Positions 50,101-60,364 are shown, counted from the first letter of the stretch. The stretch is 64,000 bases of DNA from Nocardia arizonensis (GCF_001310275.1 NZ_LGYZ01000027.1:124001-188000), one strand, 5' to 3'. Made by a program: numbers and translations. The notes: generated by a model from the sequence alone, not told the origin.

Positions 50101-51105
50101 ATGTCGGCATCTCGCCCACTTCTGCGCGCCGCGGTGGCGGTCCTCGTGATAGCGCTGGGCCCGTGGCGCGGCGGTGTGGCGATGGCCGAACCCGCGAGTT
50201 CCGGCACCCGAATCGCCGATGTGCGTGCCGAATCCGAACGCTCGCTGAACATGGGAATCTACTCGGCGGCGATGAACTCCGTGATTCGGGTGCGCGTGCT
50301 GCGCGCACCCGACCCGGATCGTCGGGCGCCGACGTTGTACCTGCTCAACGGGGCTAACGGCGGTATCAGCGACGGGAGTTGGCTCGACCGCACCGACGTG
50401 GCGGAGTTCTTCCGCGACGAGCAGGTCAACATCGTGGTCCCCTTCGGCGGTGCGAGCAGCTATTTCACCGATTGGCGCGTCGACGACCCGGTGCTGGGTC
50501 GCCAGCGCTGGACCACCTTCCTCACCCGCGAACTGCCGCCGATCATCGACGCGGAGTTCGGCGGGTCGGGGGCGAATGCGGTGGCGGGTATCTCCATGGC
50601 CGGCACCTCGGTATTCCAATTGGCCTTGGCCGCACCGGGTCTGTATCGCGCGATCGGTTCGTACTCGGGATGTGTGCGCACCAGCGATCCGCAGGGGCAG
50701 GCGATCGTCGGCGCCGTCGTGGGCGGACGACGCGGCAATGTGATGAACATGTGGGGGCCGCCCACGGATCCGGCCTGGGCGGCCAATGATCCCTATCTGC
50801 ATGCCGACATGTTGCGCGGCACCGCGATCTACGTGTCGACGGGTTCGGGACTGCCCGGTCCGTACGACACGGTGGCCGGTGCGGGCGGGTCCGGGGCGCA
50901 GCTCGCCTATCAGTTGCTCTTCGGGGCGCCGCTGGAAGCGGTGACCGCGATATGCACCCGCGAACTACGAGATCGATTGCGTGCCATCGATATCGCGGCC
51001 ACGGTCGTGCTACGTCCGACCGGCACGCATTCGTGGCGCTATTGGCAGGACGATCTGCACGACTCGTGGCGGGTGATCGGCCCGGCCCTGGCGGATGGGC
51101 AGTGA
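50101..51105 (+). CDS. Secreted mycolyltransferase-like esterase (antigen 85 family), paralogue
   Basis: The 334-residue paralogue has a signal peptide (LLRAAVAVLVIALGPW, cleavage near AMA-EP), TLYLLNGANGG, YFTDWR, the nucleophile in VAGISMAGTS and the histidine in PTGTHSWRYW. The FRDEQVNIVVPFGG to LGRQRWTTFLTRELPPI block is nearly identical to the neighbour, so the pair arose by duplication and inversion. It ends 77 bp before the second PKS, on the same strand; cotranscription is possible and would link a cell-envelope acyltransferase to a lipid-type polyketide. Confidence 0.86.
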   Translation: MSASRPLLRAAVAVLVIALGPWRGGVAMAEPASSGTRIADVRAESERSLNMGIYSAAMNSVIRVRVLRAPDPDRRAPTLYLLNGANGGISDGSWLDRTDVAEFFRDEQVNIVVPFGGASSYFTDWRVDDPVLGRQRWTTFLTRELPPIIDAEFGGSGANAVAGISMAGTSVFQLALAAPGLYRAIGSYSGCVRTSDPQGQAIVGAVVGGRRGNVMNMWGPPTDPAWAANDPYLHADMLRGTAIYVSTGSGLPGPYDTVAGAGGSGAQLAYQLLFGAPLEAVTAICTRELRDRLRAIDIAATVVLRPTGTHSWRYWQDDLHDSWRVIGPALADGQ

Positions 51106-51182
51106 AGGGCGATCCGGGGCGCGTGGCGAACCGGATCGGCACAGGAACGCGTCTGGGGCGCATGGGAGTTCGGAGGAGTTCG

Positions 51183-54100
51183 ATGTCTGACATCGCGATC
51201 GTCGGAATCGGCTGTCGTTTCGCCGGGGGAATCGAATCGCCGGAGACCTTCTGGCAGTTCGTGCTGGGCAAAAGGGATGCGGTGGTGGATATTCCGGCGA
51301 GCCGGTGGGACTACCGCCGCTACTACGATCCCGACAAGCGCACACCGGGCCGCAGCTACACCAAGCGCGGTGCGTTCCTCACCGCGGACCCGTGGGAGTT
51401 CGATCCCGACTTCTTCGGCATCTCGCCGCGCGAGGCCACGGTCATGGACCCGCAACAGCGGCTGCTGCTCGAGGTCTCGTGGGAGGCGCTCGAGGACGCC
51501 GGTGTCGCGGGCTCGGCGGCGGGCCGGTCGGTGGGGGTGTACGTCGGCGGATTCATTGTCGACCAGTCCGTCGTCGGTGTCGTCGGCCCCGCGCTGGCCT
51601 ACGCGGATATGCACACCGCGGCCAGCGCCTCCTACACGATGCTGTCCAATCGCATCGCCTACGCGCTGGATCTGATCGGTCCGGCGCTCACGGTCGACAC
51701 CGCCTGCTCCTCCTCGCTGGTCGCCCTCGATCTGGCCTGTCAGTCGCTGACCCGGGGCGACTGCGAACTCGCCCTCGCGGGCGGGGTGAACGTCATGCTC
51801 CAGCCCGAGACCTTCGTCATGATGTGCAAGGGCGGCTTCCTGGCTGCCGACGGCCGCTGCAAATCCTTCGACGCCGCCGGGGACGGCTACGGCCGCGGTG
51901 AGGGCGGCGGCATGGTGGCGCTCAAACGCCTGGTCGACGCCGAACGCGACGGCGACCGGGTGTACGCGGTGGTCAAGGCGACCGGGGCCAACCAGGACGG
52001 CCGCACCACCGCTATCACCGTGCCCAACGGCGACTCGCAGGAGGCGCTGGCGCGCGAGGTCCTGCGCCGCGCCGATCTGCCCGAGGGACGCCACATCACC
52101 TACGTCGAGGCGCACGGTACCGGAACACTTGTCGGCGACCCGATCGAATTGCGCGCACTCGGCGCGGTCTACGGTCGTGCGAGCGGACGCCCGGACTCGC
52201 TCGGCGTCGGCTCGCTGAAGGCGACTCTCGGACATACCGAGGCTGCCGCGGGTATCGCGAGCGTCATCAAATCGGCATTGGCCATCCGGCACCGGACCAT
52301 TCCGCCGCAGGGATGGTTCGACCGGCCGAATCCGGATATCCCCTTCGACGATCTCGGCCTGCACGTCCAACTCGAGGCCGAACCGCTCGACCCCGCCGCC
52401 GACCCGATGACGATCGCGGTCAACGGCTTCGGCTACGGCGGAACCAACGCGCACGCGGTACTGGCCGAATTCCGGTCGCGTCCCGTCGGGTCCACGGACG
52501 AGCCGCGCCATCTTGGCGTGCTGCCGGTCAGCGCGCGCAGCGCGTCGGCCGTGCGGGCGATGGCGGGCCGGATCGCCGACCTCCTCGACGGGGGCGCGGA
52601 GCCCGCGACGCTGGCGCGGGCGCTGTGGACCCGCGGCGCGCACCACTCGTTCCGGCTCGGAGTTCCGCTCGAGGGCGACCCGCTCACCGCGCTGCGCGCC
52701 ATCGCCGACGGTGAGGGCCGCGAGGCCGTGCGGGTGGTGGCGGGCCGAATGGCCGAACCGGTGTTCGTCTTCTCCGGTATGGGACCGCAGTGGTGGGGCA
52801 TGGGCCGCGACCTGCTCGCGGCGGGCGGTGCGTTCGCGCGCACCGCCGAACGGGTCGACGCCGCGTTCCGGGAGATCGCCGGGTGGTCGATCGTCGCGGA
52901 GATGTCGCGGCCCGAGGACGAGTCGCGTGTCACCGCGACCGAGGTCGCACAGCCGGCGAACTTCCTGCTCCAGGTCGCGCTTGCGGCGGAACTGGCCGAG
53001 CGCGGCATCGTCGCCGCCGCGGTCGTCGGACACAGCGTGGGCGAGGTCGCCGCGGCCTACGTCTCGGGAATGCTGTCGCTCGAGGACGCGGTGCTGGTCG
53101 CCTATCACCGTTCCCGCTTGCAGGCGACCACCGCGGGATCGGGCGGGATGCTCGCCGCGGGTATCACCGTGGCGCGGGCGCGTGAACTGATCGGCGAGGA
53201 CCCGTCGGTGGATATCGCCGCGGTCAACAGCGCCGCCTCGCTCACCCTCGCGGGCGAGCAGGGCCGACTCGACGAGATCGCCGAAAGGCTCACCGAGGAA
53301 GGCGTCTTCGCGCGACGGCTGCGTGTCGAGGTGCCCTATCACAGCGGTCTGATGGACCCGATTCTGGACGAATTGCGCACGGCGCTGGCCGGACTCGCGC
53401 CGCGCACGCCGTCGCTGCCGCTGTGGTCGACGGTCACCGGCGACCTGGTGACCGAGGCGAACTGGGACGCCGACTACTGGTGCGCCAATGTGCGCCGTCC
53501 GGTGCGATTCGCCGATACGATCGGCGCCCTGATCGGCGCGGGCAGCCGGGTGTTCCTCGAGGTCGGCCCCCATCCGGTGCTGTCGGGCAATGTGCGCGAA
53601 CTGCTGCTCGGCGCGGATGTCAACGGCACCACCGTGCCCACCCTCGATCGCGGTCTGCCCGACGCGGTCGGCATGTGCCGCACGATCATCGGCCTCTACG
53701 CCGCGGGCGCCCTGGATATCGCGGCGCTGTTTCCGGCCGACCGGCCGACCCCGCACGTGCCGCTGCCGCGCTACCCCTGGCAGCGAACCCGCCTGCACGC
53801 GCCGCTGCCGCTGTTCGAACAGGCCCGGCTCGGCACGCCGGATTCCTACGCCATGCTCGGCGATCCCGACGGGGAGGGTCGCTCGGAATGGCTGCTCCAG
53901 GTCGGCACCGAGACGTTGCCGTGGCTGGTCGACCACGTGATCGGCGGCGCCCGCATCATGCCGGGCGCGGCATACCTGGACGCCGCCCTGAGCGCGGCCG
54001 CCAGCCGGACGGCCTCGACACGCGTCGCGCTCGAACAGGTCCGGTTCGTGGCGCCGCTGGTGATGGGCGCGCCGGACGTGCCGATCGTCGTGTTCGGCGT

Positions 54101-57100
54101 CGAGGACGCCAGCGGCCGATTCCTGCTGCGCTCGCGTAGCGCCACCGGATCGGTGTGGACCGTGCACGCCACCGGCCGTTTGCTCACCGGCAGTTACGAG
54201 ACGACGAAGGTCGAAGTGCCACAACTGGATTCGGCCGTGGAATTCGAGCCCGAGCTGTTCTACGGCGCGCTGGCCGCGCGCGGACTGCGCTACGGACCGA
54301 CCTTCCAGCGCGTGACCTCGGTGCGCGCCGACGCCGACACCGTGGTCGCGACCGTCGACGCGTCGATCGCCGCCGACTCCGGGCACCTCGCGCACCCCGC
54401 CGTCGTGGACGCCGCCATGCAGACCGTCGCGCTGCTGTTCGCCGCCGACGGTGTCGCCGAAGGTCCGGTGGTGCCGGTCGCGGTGGCCTCGACGCGACTG
54501 TTCGGCTCGCTGCCGCCGACCGTCACGGTCCTCGCGCGCCGGGACCGATCCGCGCGTCTGCGCGCGGACGTCGATCTGCTCGACGCGGACGGCCTCCTCG
54601 TGCTTCGTCTGGTCGGCGTCCAACTCGGCGCGCTCACACCGGGCCAGAGTCCGCTGCACCGCATGGCGGACTTCTACTACGCCGACACCATGCGGCGGAC
54701 CGACCCGGTCGACCCGGTCGCGCTCACCGCCGCCGCGCCCGCCGCAACCGTCGTCGTCGCGCTCGGCGCGCCCGGACTCGACCGCGCGCGGGAACTGGCC
54801 GCCGCGGTACCGGGCGCGCGTCTGACGCTGTGGCGCGACGACGACCTCGAGTCGACGCTGACCGAATCCTTGCGGGCGGCCGCGGATTCGGGACGGGAAC
54901 GGGTGCACATCTGCGTGGTCGCGGCCGGCGGCGGAGACGATCTGGCCGATCTGTGGACCCTCAAACGCATCGCCGTCACCGTGGACGCCTTCGAGGAATC
55001 GGCCACCGCGTCCGCCGTCCCCGCCGGCCCGGAGGCGGCACTGTGCCACGTCAGCCTGATCACCGAAGGCGCTTTCACCCTGCCCGACAGTGCGATCGTT
55101 CCCGACGCCGCCCAGGCGGCACTGGCGGGCGGTCGGCGCGTGCTGCTCAACGAGCAGACCCGGCTGCGGTGGCGGCTGGTCGACGTGGACGCCGACACCG
55201 CGGTGGCGGATCTGGTCGCCGAACTGTCGGTGCCCGGCGCCTTCTCCCACGACAACGCCGACGAGGTACTGCTGCGCGGCGGACAGCGCTGGGTGCCGGT
55301 CGTCACCGCGCCGCTGGGTGAACGCATCGAACAGTTGGAAGCGGTGGAATCGATCACCGACCCGGAGGTGAACTTCGAACTCGAGATGCCGCGCACCCGG
55401 CTGCTGTCGGGCCTGTCCTGGCGGCGCTGCGCACGCCGCGATCCCGGACCCGGTGAGGTCGAGGTCAGGATGCGGGTCATCGGCTTGAACTACAAGGATC
55501 CGCTCAAGGTGATGGGTCTGCTCGGCGAACGGGAACTGTCGGAGACCTTCTTCGGCACCGATCCGGGGATGGAGGGCGTCGGTGAGGTGGTGCGGCTCGG
55601 CGAGGGCGTGACCGACCTCGCCGTCGGCACACTGGTCGCCGTAGCCACCCGCGCCATGATGGGCCGCTATCGGCTGGTCGACCGGCACCGGCTCATCCCG
55701 CTGCCCGCCGGTATCGAACCCGGACAGTGCACCAGTACGACATCTTTCGGCACCGCCGAATACGCGCTCACCGACCTGGCGCGAATACAACCGGGGGAAA
55801 CCGTGCTCATCCACGGCGCGGCGGGCGGCGTCGGATCGGCGGCAGTCCAGGTCGCCAAGGCCGCGGGCGCGCGGATCATCGGCACCGCGAGCACCGAGCA
55901 ACGCCGGGCGCATATTCTCGCGCTCGGCGCCGATCACGCCCTGAACTCCCGGTCGCTGAACTTCGCCGACGACGTCCTCGGACTCACCGACGGCCGCGGC
56001 GTCGACGTCATCGTGAGCACCGCGCCGGGGGAGATCCTGCGCCAGAACTTCAAGGCGGTCACCGAATTCGGGCGCATCGTCGAGATCGGCAAGGCCGACG
56101 TCTACACCGGCGGCCTGCTCGAACTGGCCAACTTCGACAAGAACCTGTCGTACTTCTCGGTCGACCTCGATCGCATGTGCGCCGTGCGACCCGAGCAACT
56201 GGCCGAACTGCTGGCCCGCGTATACGGCAGGATCGGCGACGGCGTCTACACCGCACTGCCCTACGAACTGTTCGAAACCCACGAGGTCGCCAAGGCATTC
56301 GACGAGGTCGTGCGCTCGACCCGCATCGGTCGGGTCGCCATCGACATGTGCTCCCCGTCCACGCCGGTCCGCCCGACCCTGCCCGAGGTAGAGATCGATT
56401 CGGCGGCAACCTATCTCATCACCGGCGGCTTCGGCGGCTTCGGACTGGCGACCGGTCGCTGGCTGACGGCCAAGGGCGCGCGCAGGCTCGTCCTGGTCGG
56501 TCGCGGCGGCGCCGCCGACATCGCGGCACGGCGCCGGCTCGACGCCTGGCGGGCCGCCGGCGTCGAGATCGTCGAGGAACGCGCGGATGTCGCCGACGCC
56601 GAGGCGATGACCGCGATCATCGCCCGCGCACATGCCGAGGGACATCCCCTGCGCGGTGTCTTCCACGCCGCGGGCGCGGTGGCGGACAGCCGCATCGAGG
56701 ATATGGACTTCGACCAGCTGACCCGGGTCTACCGGCCGAAGGTGCACGGGGCCCGGGTGCTGCGGCGCGCGGTCGCCGACGCCGGCATCGATCCGGACAT
56801 GTTTGTGCTCTACTCCTCCGGCGGGTCGATGTTCGGTATCTTCGGCCAATACAACTACAGCGCGGCCAATCTCGCGGTCGAGGCGCTGGCCGAGCAGTGG
56901 TCGCGCGAGGGTCTGCGCACGGTGTGCATCGGCTGGGGGCACATGTCGGGAGCGACCGGCGGCATGGCCGCCGACGAGAAGGTCGCGAAATACCTCCGGG
57001 TCGCGGGCTTCGCGCCCATCGACATGGCCGACGGCACCGCCTATCTGGAGCAGACGCTGCGGCTGGGTGTGACCCGCGCGGCGATCATCCCCACCGACTG

Positions 57101-57551
57101 GTCCGCGCTGACCGCCGCGTTCCCGCAGCTGGCCCGCACCGGCCGGCTCGGCGCGCTGGTCACGGCGTCGGTGCGAGACAATTCGGCGCTGACCAAACTC
57201 AGGACCGAACTGGCCGCACTGGAGGAAGGCAAACGCGGACAGGCCGTGGCGCGGATGATGGCCGAGGAACTGGCGGTGGTCATGGGGGTCGCCGCGGACT
57301 CCATCGACCTGACCGTGCCGGTTCCCGAACTCGGCCTGGATTCGCTCATGGCGGTGGAACTCGGTGCGCGCGTGACCAAATCGCTCGGTGTCGACCTGAT
57401 GTCGTTGCAGATGGGGCGCTCGTTCAGTCTGGAGCAGGCGGGTCCGAAGGTCGCCGAGATGATCCTCGCGACCGAGGACCGGCGCGTGGCCGCACCGGTC
57501 ACGACGGCCTCCGACGCGGTCGCGCCGGAACCCGCCGAGGCGAGTTCGTGA
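51183..57551 (+). CDS. Iterative fully reducing type I polyketide synthase KS-AT-DH-ER-KR-ACP, paralogue
   Basis: This 2122-residue paralogue of the synthase at 29591 has identical architecture and collinear active sites: KS Cys175, AT Ser618 (again with a VPYH motif), DH His918 and Asp1076, ER HGAAGGVGSAAVQ from 1544, KR TGGFGGFG at 1747 with Ser1879, Tyr1892 and Asn1896, ACP Ser2054. One difference is the KR stereochemistry motif: LDD in the first synthase, VAD here. The tail after the ACP is short (~30 residues). No thioesterase is present. ATG with CGGAGGAG directly upstream. The exporter gene's GTG overlaps its stop, so synthase and transporter are coupled. Confidence 0.93.
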   Translation: MSDIAIVGIGCRFAGGIESPETFWQFVLGKRDAVVDIPASRWDYRRYYDPDKRTPGRSYTKRGAFLTADPWEFDPDFFGISPREATVMDPQQRLLLEVSWEALEDAGVAGSAAGRSVGVYVGGFIVDQSVVGVVGPALAYADMHTAASASYTMLSNRIAYALDLIGPALTVDTACSSSLVALDLACQSLTRGDCELALAGGVNVMLQPETFVMMCKGGFLAADGRCKSFDAAGDGYGRGEGGGMVALKRLVDAERDGDRVYAVVKATGANQDGRTTAITVPNGDSQEALAREVLRRADLPEGRHITYVEAHGTGTLVGDPIELRALGAVYGRASGRPDSLGVGSLKATLGHTEAAAGIASVIKSALAIRHRTIPPQGWFDRPNPDIPFDDLGLHVQLEAEPLDPAADPMTIAVNGFGYGGTNAHAVLAEFRSRPVGSTDEPRHLGVLPVSARSASAVRAMAGRIADLLDGGAEPATLARALWTRGAHHSFRLGVPLEGDPLTALRAIADGEGREAVRVVAGRMAEPVFVFSGMGPQWWGMGRDLLAAGGAFARTAERVDAAFREIAGWSIVAEMSRPEDESRVTATEVAQPANFLLQVALAAELAERGIVAAAVVGHSVGEVAAAYVSGMLSLEDAVLVAYHRSRLQATTAGSGGMLAAGITVARARELIGEDPSVDIAAVNSAASLTLAGEQGRLDEIAERLTEEGVFARRLRVEVPYHSGLMDPILDELRTALAGLAPRTPSLPLWSTVTGDLVTEANWDADYWCANVRRPVRFADTIGALIGAGSRVFLEVGPHPVLSGNVRELLLGADVNGTTVPTLDRGLPDAVGMCRTIIGLYAAGALDIAALFPADRPTPHVPLPRYPWQRTRLHAPLPLFEQARLGTPDSYAMLGDPDGEGRSEWLLQVGTETLPWLVDHVIGGARIMPGAAYLDAALSAAASRTASTRVALEQVRFVAPLVMGAPDVPIVVFGVEDASGRFLLRSRSATGSVWTVHATGRLLTGSYETTKVEVPQLDSAVEFEPELFYGALAARGLRYGPTFQRVTSVRADADTVVATVDASIAADSGHLAHPAVVDAAMQTVALLFAADGVAEGPVVPVAVASTRLFGSLPPTVTVLARRDRSARLRADVDLLDADGLLVLRLVGVQLGALTPGQSPLHRMADFYYADTMRRTDPVDPVALTAAAPAATVVVALGAPGLDRARELAAAVPGARLTLWRDDDLESTLTESLRAAADSGRERVHICVVAAGGGDDLADLWTLKRIAVTVDAFEESATASAVPAGPEAALCHVSLITEGAFTLPDSAIVPDAAQAALAGGRRVLLNEQTRLRWRLVDVDADTAVADLVAELSVPGAFSHDNADEVLLRGGQRWVPVVTAPLGERIEQLEAVESITDPEVNFELEMPRTRLLSGLSWRRCARRDPGPGEVEVRMRVIGLNYKDPLKVMGLLGERELSETFFGTDPGMEGVGEVVRLGEGVTDLAVGTLVAVATRAMMGRYRLVDRHRLIPLPAGIEPGQCTSTTSFGTAEYALTDLARIQPGETVLIHGAAGGVGSAAVQVAKAAGARIIGTASTEQRRAHILALGADHALNSRSLNFADDVLGLTDGRGVDVIVSTAPGEILRQNFKAVTEFGRIVEIGKADVYTGGLLELANFDKNLSYFSVDLDRMCAVRPEQLAELLARVYGRIGDGVYTALPYELFETHEVAKAFDEVVRSTRIGRVAIDMCSPSTPVRPTLPEVEIDSAATYLITGGFGGFGLATGRWLTAKGARRLVLVGRGGAADIAARRRLDAWRAAGVEIVEERADVADAEAMTAIIARAHAEGHPLRGVFHAAGAVADSRIEDMDFDQLTRVYRPKVHGARVLRRAVADAGIDPDMFVLYSSGGSMFGIFGQYNYSAANLAVEALAEQWSREGLRTVCIGWGHMSGATGGMAADEKVAKYLRVAGFAPIDMADGTAYLEQTLRLGVTRAAIIPTDWSALTAAFPQLARTGRLGALVTASVRDNSALTKLRTELAALEEGKRGQAVARMMAEELAVVMGVAADSIDLTVPVPELGLDSLMAVELGARVTKSLGVDLMSLQMGRSFSLEQAGPKVAEMILATEDRRVAAPVTTASDAVAPEPAEASS

Positions 57552-58954
57552 CCGGTGAGCGCGCGGCGTGGTCGGCGTTCGCGGGGTGCCTCATCGCGGT
57601 CTTCATGCAGATGATCGACGTGACAATCGTGAATGTGGCCCTGCCGAGCCTCACCCGAGACCTGGGCGCGTCGGGTTCGCAGCAGGTGCTGGTGATCTCC
57701 GGGTACTCCCTGGCCTTCGCCTGCGCGCTGCTGCCCGCCGCCCGCCTGGGTGCCCTGCTCGGCAGGCGCGCGATGTTCCTCGGCGCGGTGCTCGCCTTCA
57801 CCGCCGCCTCCGTGTGGTGCGGTACCGCCTCCTCGGCGGTCGAACTCGTTGTCGCCCGCGTCGTCCAGGGCGTCGCGGGCGCGGGGATCGCGGCGCAGAC
57901 CATCGCGATCCTCACCGCGATCTTTCCCCGGCAGCGGCATTCGCTGGTGTTCGCGCTCTACGGCGCCACCGCCGGATTCGCGGGCATGCTCGGTCCGCTG
58001 CTCGGCGGTGTGGTGATCGGCGTGAATCCGTTCGGCTGGGGTTGGCACGCGATCTTCCTGATGAACGTGCCGCTGGGCGCGGCGGCTCTGGCCTTGGCGA
58101 CGCGCAGTCTGCACATCGGCCGCACGGCCACCGACCAGCGTCTGCATCCGGTGGGGGTGGCGCTGTCGACCGCCGCGCTGTTCCTGCTGCTGTTCGCCCT
58201 CACCGATGTGCAGCAACGGGGATGGCGACTCGAACCGCTCGCGGTGATGGTCCTGGCCTGCGGACTCGGCGCGGCGTTCCTGGCATACGAGCGCGCGCTG
58301 GTGCGGCGCGGCGGAACACCGCTGGTGCGGACGGACCTGTTCGCGGACAGGGCATTCCGCGTCGGATCGATCGTGGTTGCGGTCTTCTTCGGACTGTTCA
58401 CCGCCTTCGTCTTCGCGATGTCGATCGCCATGCAGGACGTCCTGAGATGGTCGGCGTTGCGCACCGGACTGGCCATGACCCCGTTCGCGCTCGGGGCGGG
58501 GGCCGGTGCGCTGCTGTCGCCAGTGATGTTGCGGCGGTGGGGAATAGCCGCCGTCGCCTTCGGCATGGCGCTGTTCGGCGGATGTATCGCCGCCGGTGCC
58601 TGCTACCTGTGGATCACCGACGGACAGGTCGACGCCCGGGTGGCGATCGGGCCGGTACTCGCCTGCGGATTCGGCGTCGGCCTGTTCGGCGTGCAGTTGC
58701 AGCCGATCATGCTCGCCGGATTGGACGACACGCGCATGGCCGAGGCGTCCGGGGTGCTGCCGACCGTCGAACAGATCGGCAACGCGGTCGGTCTGGCGGC
58801 ATTGAGCGCGGTGTTCTTCCGGTCGCACACGGTCACCGGCACGGTGACGATGATGGCCGCCATCGCGGTGGTGGCGGCGCTGCTGGCCATCGCCACCTTC
58901 GCGCTGCCCGAACCGCGACGGGTCGACGCGCTGCCCTTCGCACCCCGGCACTGA
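57548..58954 (+). CDS. MFS exporter, DHA2 (14-TM) family
   Basis: The 468-residue transporter has about 14 hydrophobic helices. Family motifs are QMIDVTIVNVALPSL in helix 1 (motif D1), RLGALLGRR in the first loop (motif A), VVARVVQGVAGAGIAA (motif B) and GPLLGGVVIG in helix 5 (motif C, antiporter). DHA2 pumps expel drugs and lipids by proton antiport. The GTG start overlaps the PKS stop in GTGA. Its place between synthase and PapA-like gene suggests export of the polyketide product, analogous to MmpL partners in mycobacterial lipid clusters, though the protein family differs. Confidence 0.88.
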   Translation: MTGERAAWSAFAGCLIAVFMQMIDVTIVNVALPSLTRDLGASGSQQVLVISGYSLAFACALLPAARLGALLGRRAMFLGAVLAFTAASVWCGTASSAVELVVARVVQGVAGAGIAAQTIAILTAIFPRQRHSLVFALYGATAGFAGMLGPLLGGVVIGVNPFGWGWHAIFLMNVPLGAAALALATRSLHIGRTATDQRLHPVGVALSTAALFLLLFALTDVQQRGWRLEPLAVMVLACGLGAAFLAYERALVRRGGTPLVRTDLFADRAFRVGSIVVAVFFGLFTAFVFAMSIAMQDVLRWSALRTGLAMTPFALGAGAGALLSPVMLRRWGIAAVAFGMALFGGCIAAGACYLWITDGQVDARVAIGPVLACGFGVGLFGVQLQPIMLAGLDDTRMAEASGVLPTVEQIGNAVGLAALSAVFFRSHTVTGTVTMMAAIAVVAALLAIATFALPEPRRVDALPFAPRH

Positions 58955-58969
58955 ACAGAGGACATCACC

Positions 58970-60364
58970 GTGGTCGATTTCGGTCTCATCGAGGAATGGC
59001 GGCCCGCGCCGGGACGGTTGGTGAGCTGGTCCGCCTCGGCCCGCTCGCGGGCCCTCGCCGCGCTCGCGCCCGAGCATCCGACTCCGCCGTCGCATCAACA
59101 GGAGATCTACCTCGCCGCCGCGCACCGGCACGCGGACGCGGATTTCCGGTATTCGGGCCTGTGCGTGGTCACCGCCGAGGTACCCGCGATCCTCGACCGT
59201 GCCGCCATGACGCGCGCGGTGAACACCTTCCTGACCCGTCACGACACCTTCCGCAGTTGGTTCGCTCTCGGATCGGGCCGGGTCGTGCGGCACGTGATCG
59301 ATGCCGAAGCGGTGGAATTCGTGCCCACCGACCACGGCCCGATGGACGACGCCGCCGCGATCCGCACACACGTCCAGGAGCACACGCCGGGCCCGTTCCA
59401 CTGGGACTGCTTCACCTTCGGCGTGATCGAGCACGCCGACAGCGCCACCGTGTATCTCGCGGTCGACCACCTGCACACCGACGGTGTGGCGCAATATATC
59501 TCGTGTTTCGAGCTCGCAAACCTGTATCTGGCCGAGATCGACGCCGGCGGTGGCGCGCTGCCGAAACCCGCGAGCCACCTGGACTACTGCGCCCGCGAGC
59601 GCGCGTCCACCGCCCGCCTCACACTGAACTCCCCGGGCGTGCGGCGATGGGTGGAACTGGTGCGCGGCAACGACGGTCGGCTGCCGTCGTTCCCGCTGGA
59701 ATTGGGCACCGCCGCCGACGGCTACACCCGCAGCGCCCACCTGACCGTGCCGCTGCTCGACGAGTCCGAGGCGCTGCGATTCGAGAAGGTCTGCGCCGAA
59801 GCGGGTTCCGCCTTCACCGGCGGTGTCTTCGCGGTGGCGGCGATGGCCGAGCGCGACCTCGCCGGACGCGACTACTACTTCGGCATGACACCGATCAGCA
59901 CTCGCGGATCGGTGGCGGAGTTGATCTCCGTCGGCTGGTACGCCACCCTCATCCCGGTCGCCTTCCCGGTCGGCCGGTCCACCGGATTCACCCGACTCGT
60001 GCGCAGTGCCCAGCGCGCCTACGACAGCGGTCTGCAACTGACGGCCGTCTCGTTCCACCGCGTCGTCGAATTGCTGCCGCCCGACCTGGGATTCGACGTA
60101 CCGCCCGACTGGTCCGCCCCGATGATCTCGTTCGTCGACGCCCGCGACTTCGCGGGCAACGAATACTTCGACATCGTGCGCGGCGGCATATACGGCAACC
60201 GCGCCGCCTCCGAGGAAGTGCTCATCTGGATCAACCGATTGCCCGGCACGACCACTTTGAGCGCCATCTATCCCGATACCACCGTCGCCCACGACTCCGT
60301 CGCCCGATACGTCGAGGCGCTGCGGGCGGCCTTCGCCACCGCGATCGAATCGGCGCCGCGGTGA
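58970..60364 (+). CDS. PapA-like acyltransferase (condensation-domain superfamily)
   Basis: The 464-residue protein belongs to the condensation/PapA superfamily, which transfers an acyl chain from an ACP or CoA to an alcohol or amine. The catalytic motif reads DHLHTDG: His167 and Asp171 are present, while the first histidine of HHxxxDG is Asp, as in mycobacterial PapA proteins. N-terminal FGLIEEWRPAPG and the PSHQQEIYL segment also resemble PapA1-4. The C-terminal DFGWG motif is not evident. It starts 15 bp after the MFS gene with AGAGGA before the GTG. The likely role is chain release of the upstream synthase onto a sugar, glycerol or other hydroxyl. Confidence 0.83.
   Translation: MVDFGLIEEWRPAPGRLVSWSASARSRALAALAPEHPTPPSHQQEIYLAAAHRHADADFRYSGLCVVTAEVPAILDRAAMTRAVNTFLTRHDTFRSWFALGSGRVVRHVIDAEAVEFVPTDHGPMDDAAAIRTHVQEHTPGPFHWDCFTFGVIEHADSATVYLAVDHLHTDGVAQYISCFELANLYLAEIDAGGGALPKPASHLDYCARERASTARLTLNSPGVRRWVELVRGNDGRLPSFPLELGTAADGYTRSAHLTVPLLDESEALRFEKVCAEAGSAFTGGVFAVAAMAERDLAGRDYYFGMTPISTRGSVAELISVGWYATLIPVAFPVGRSTGFTRLVRSAQRAYDSGLQLTAVSFHRVVELLPPDLGFDVPPDWSAPMISFVDARDFAGNEYFDIVRGGIYGNRAASEEVLIWINRLPGTTTLSAIYPDTTVAHDSVARYVEALRAAFATAIESAPR

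Noticed and set aside
51039..56942. A 1967-codon open frame on the minus strand
   Set aside because: Antisense to PKS2, low-complexity, no start signal or family; a GC artefact.
57041..60292. A 1083-codon minus-strand open frame
   Set aside because: Antisense to the PKS2 3' end, MFS exporter and PapA-like gene; Gly/Arg/Gln-rich without recognisable domains.
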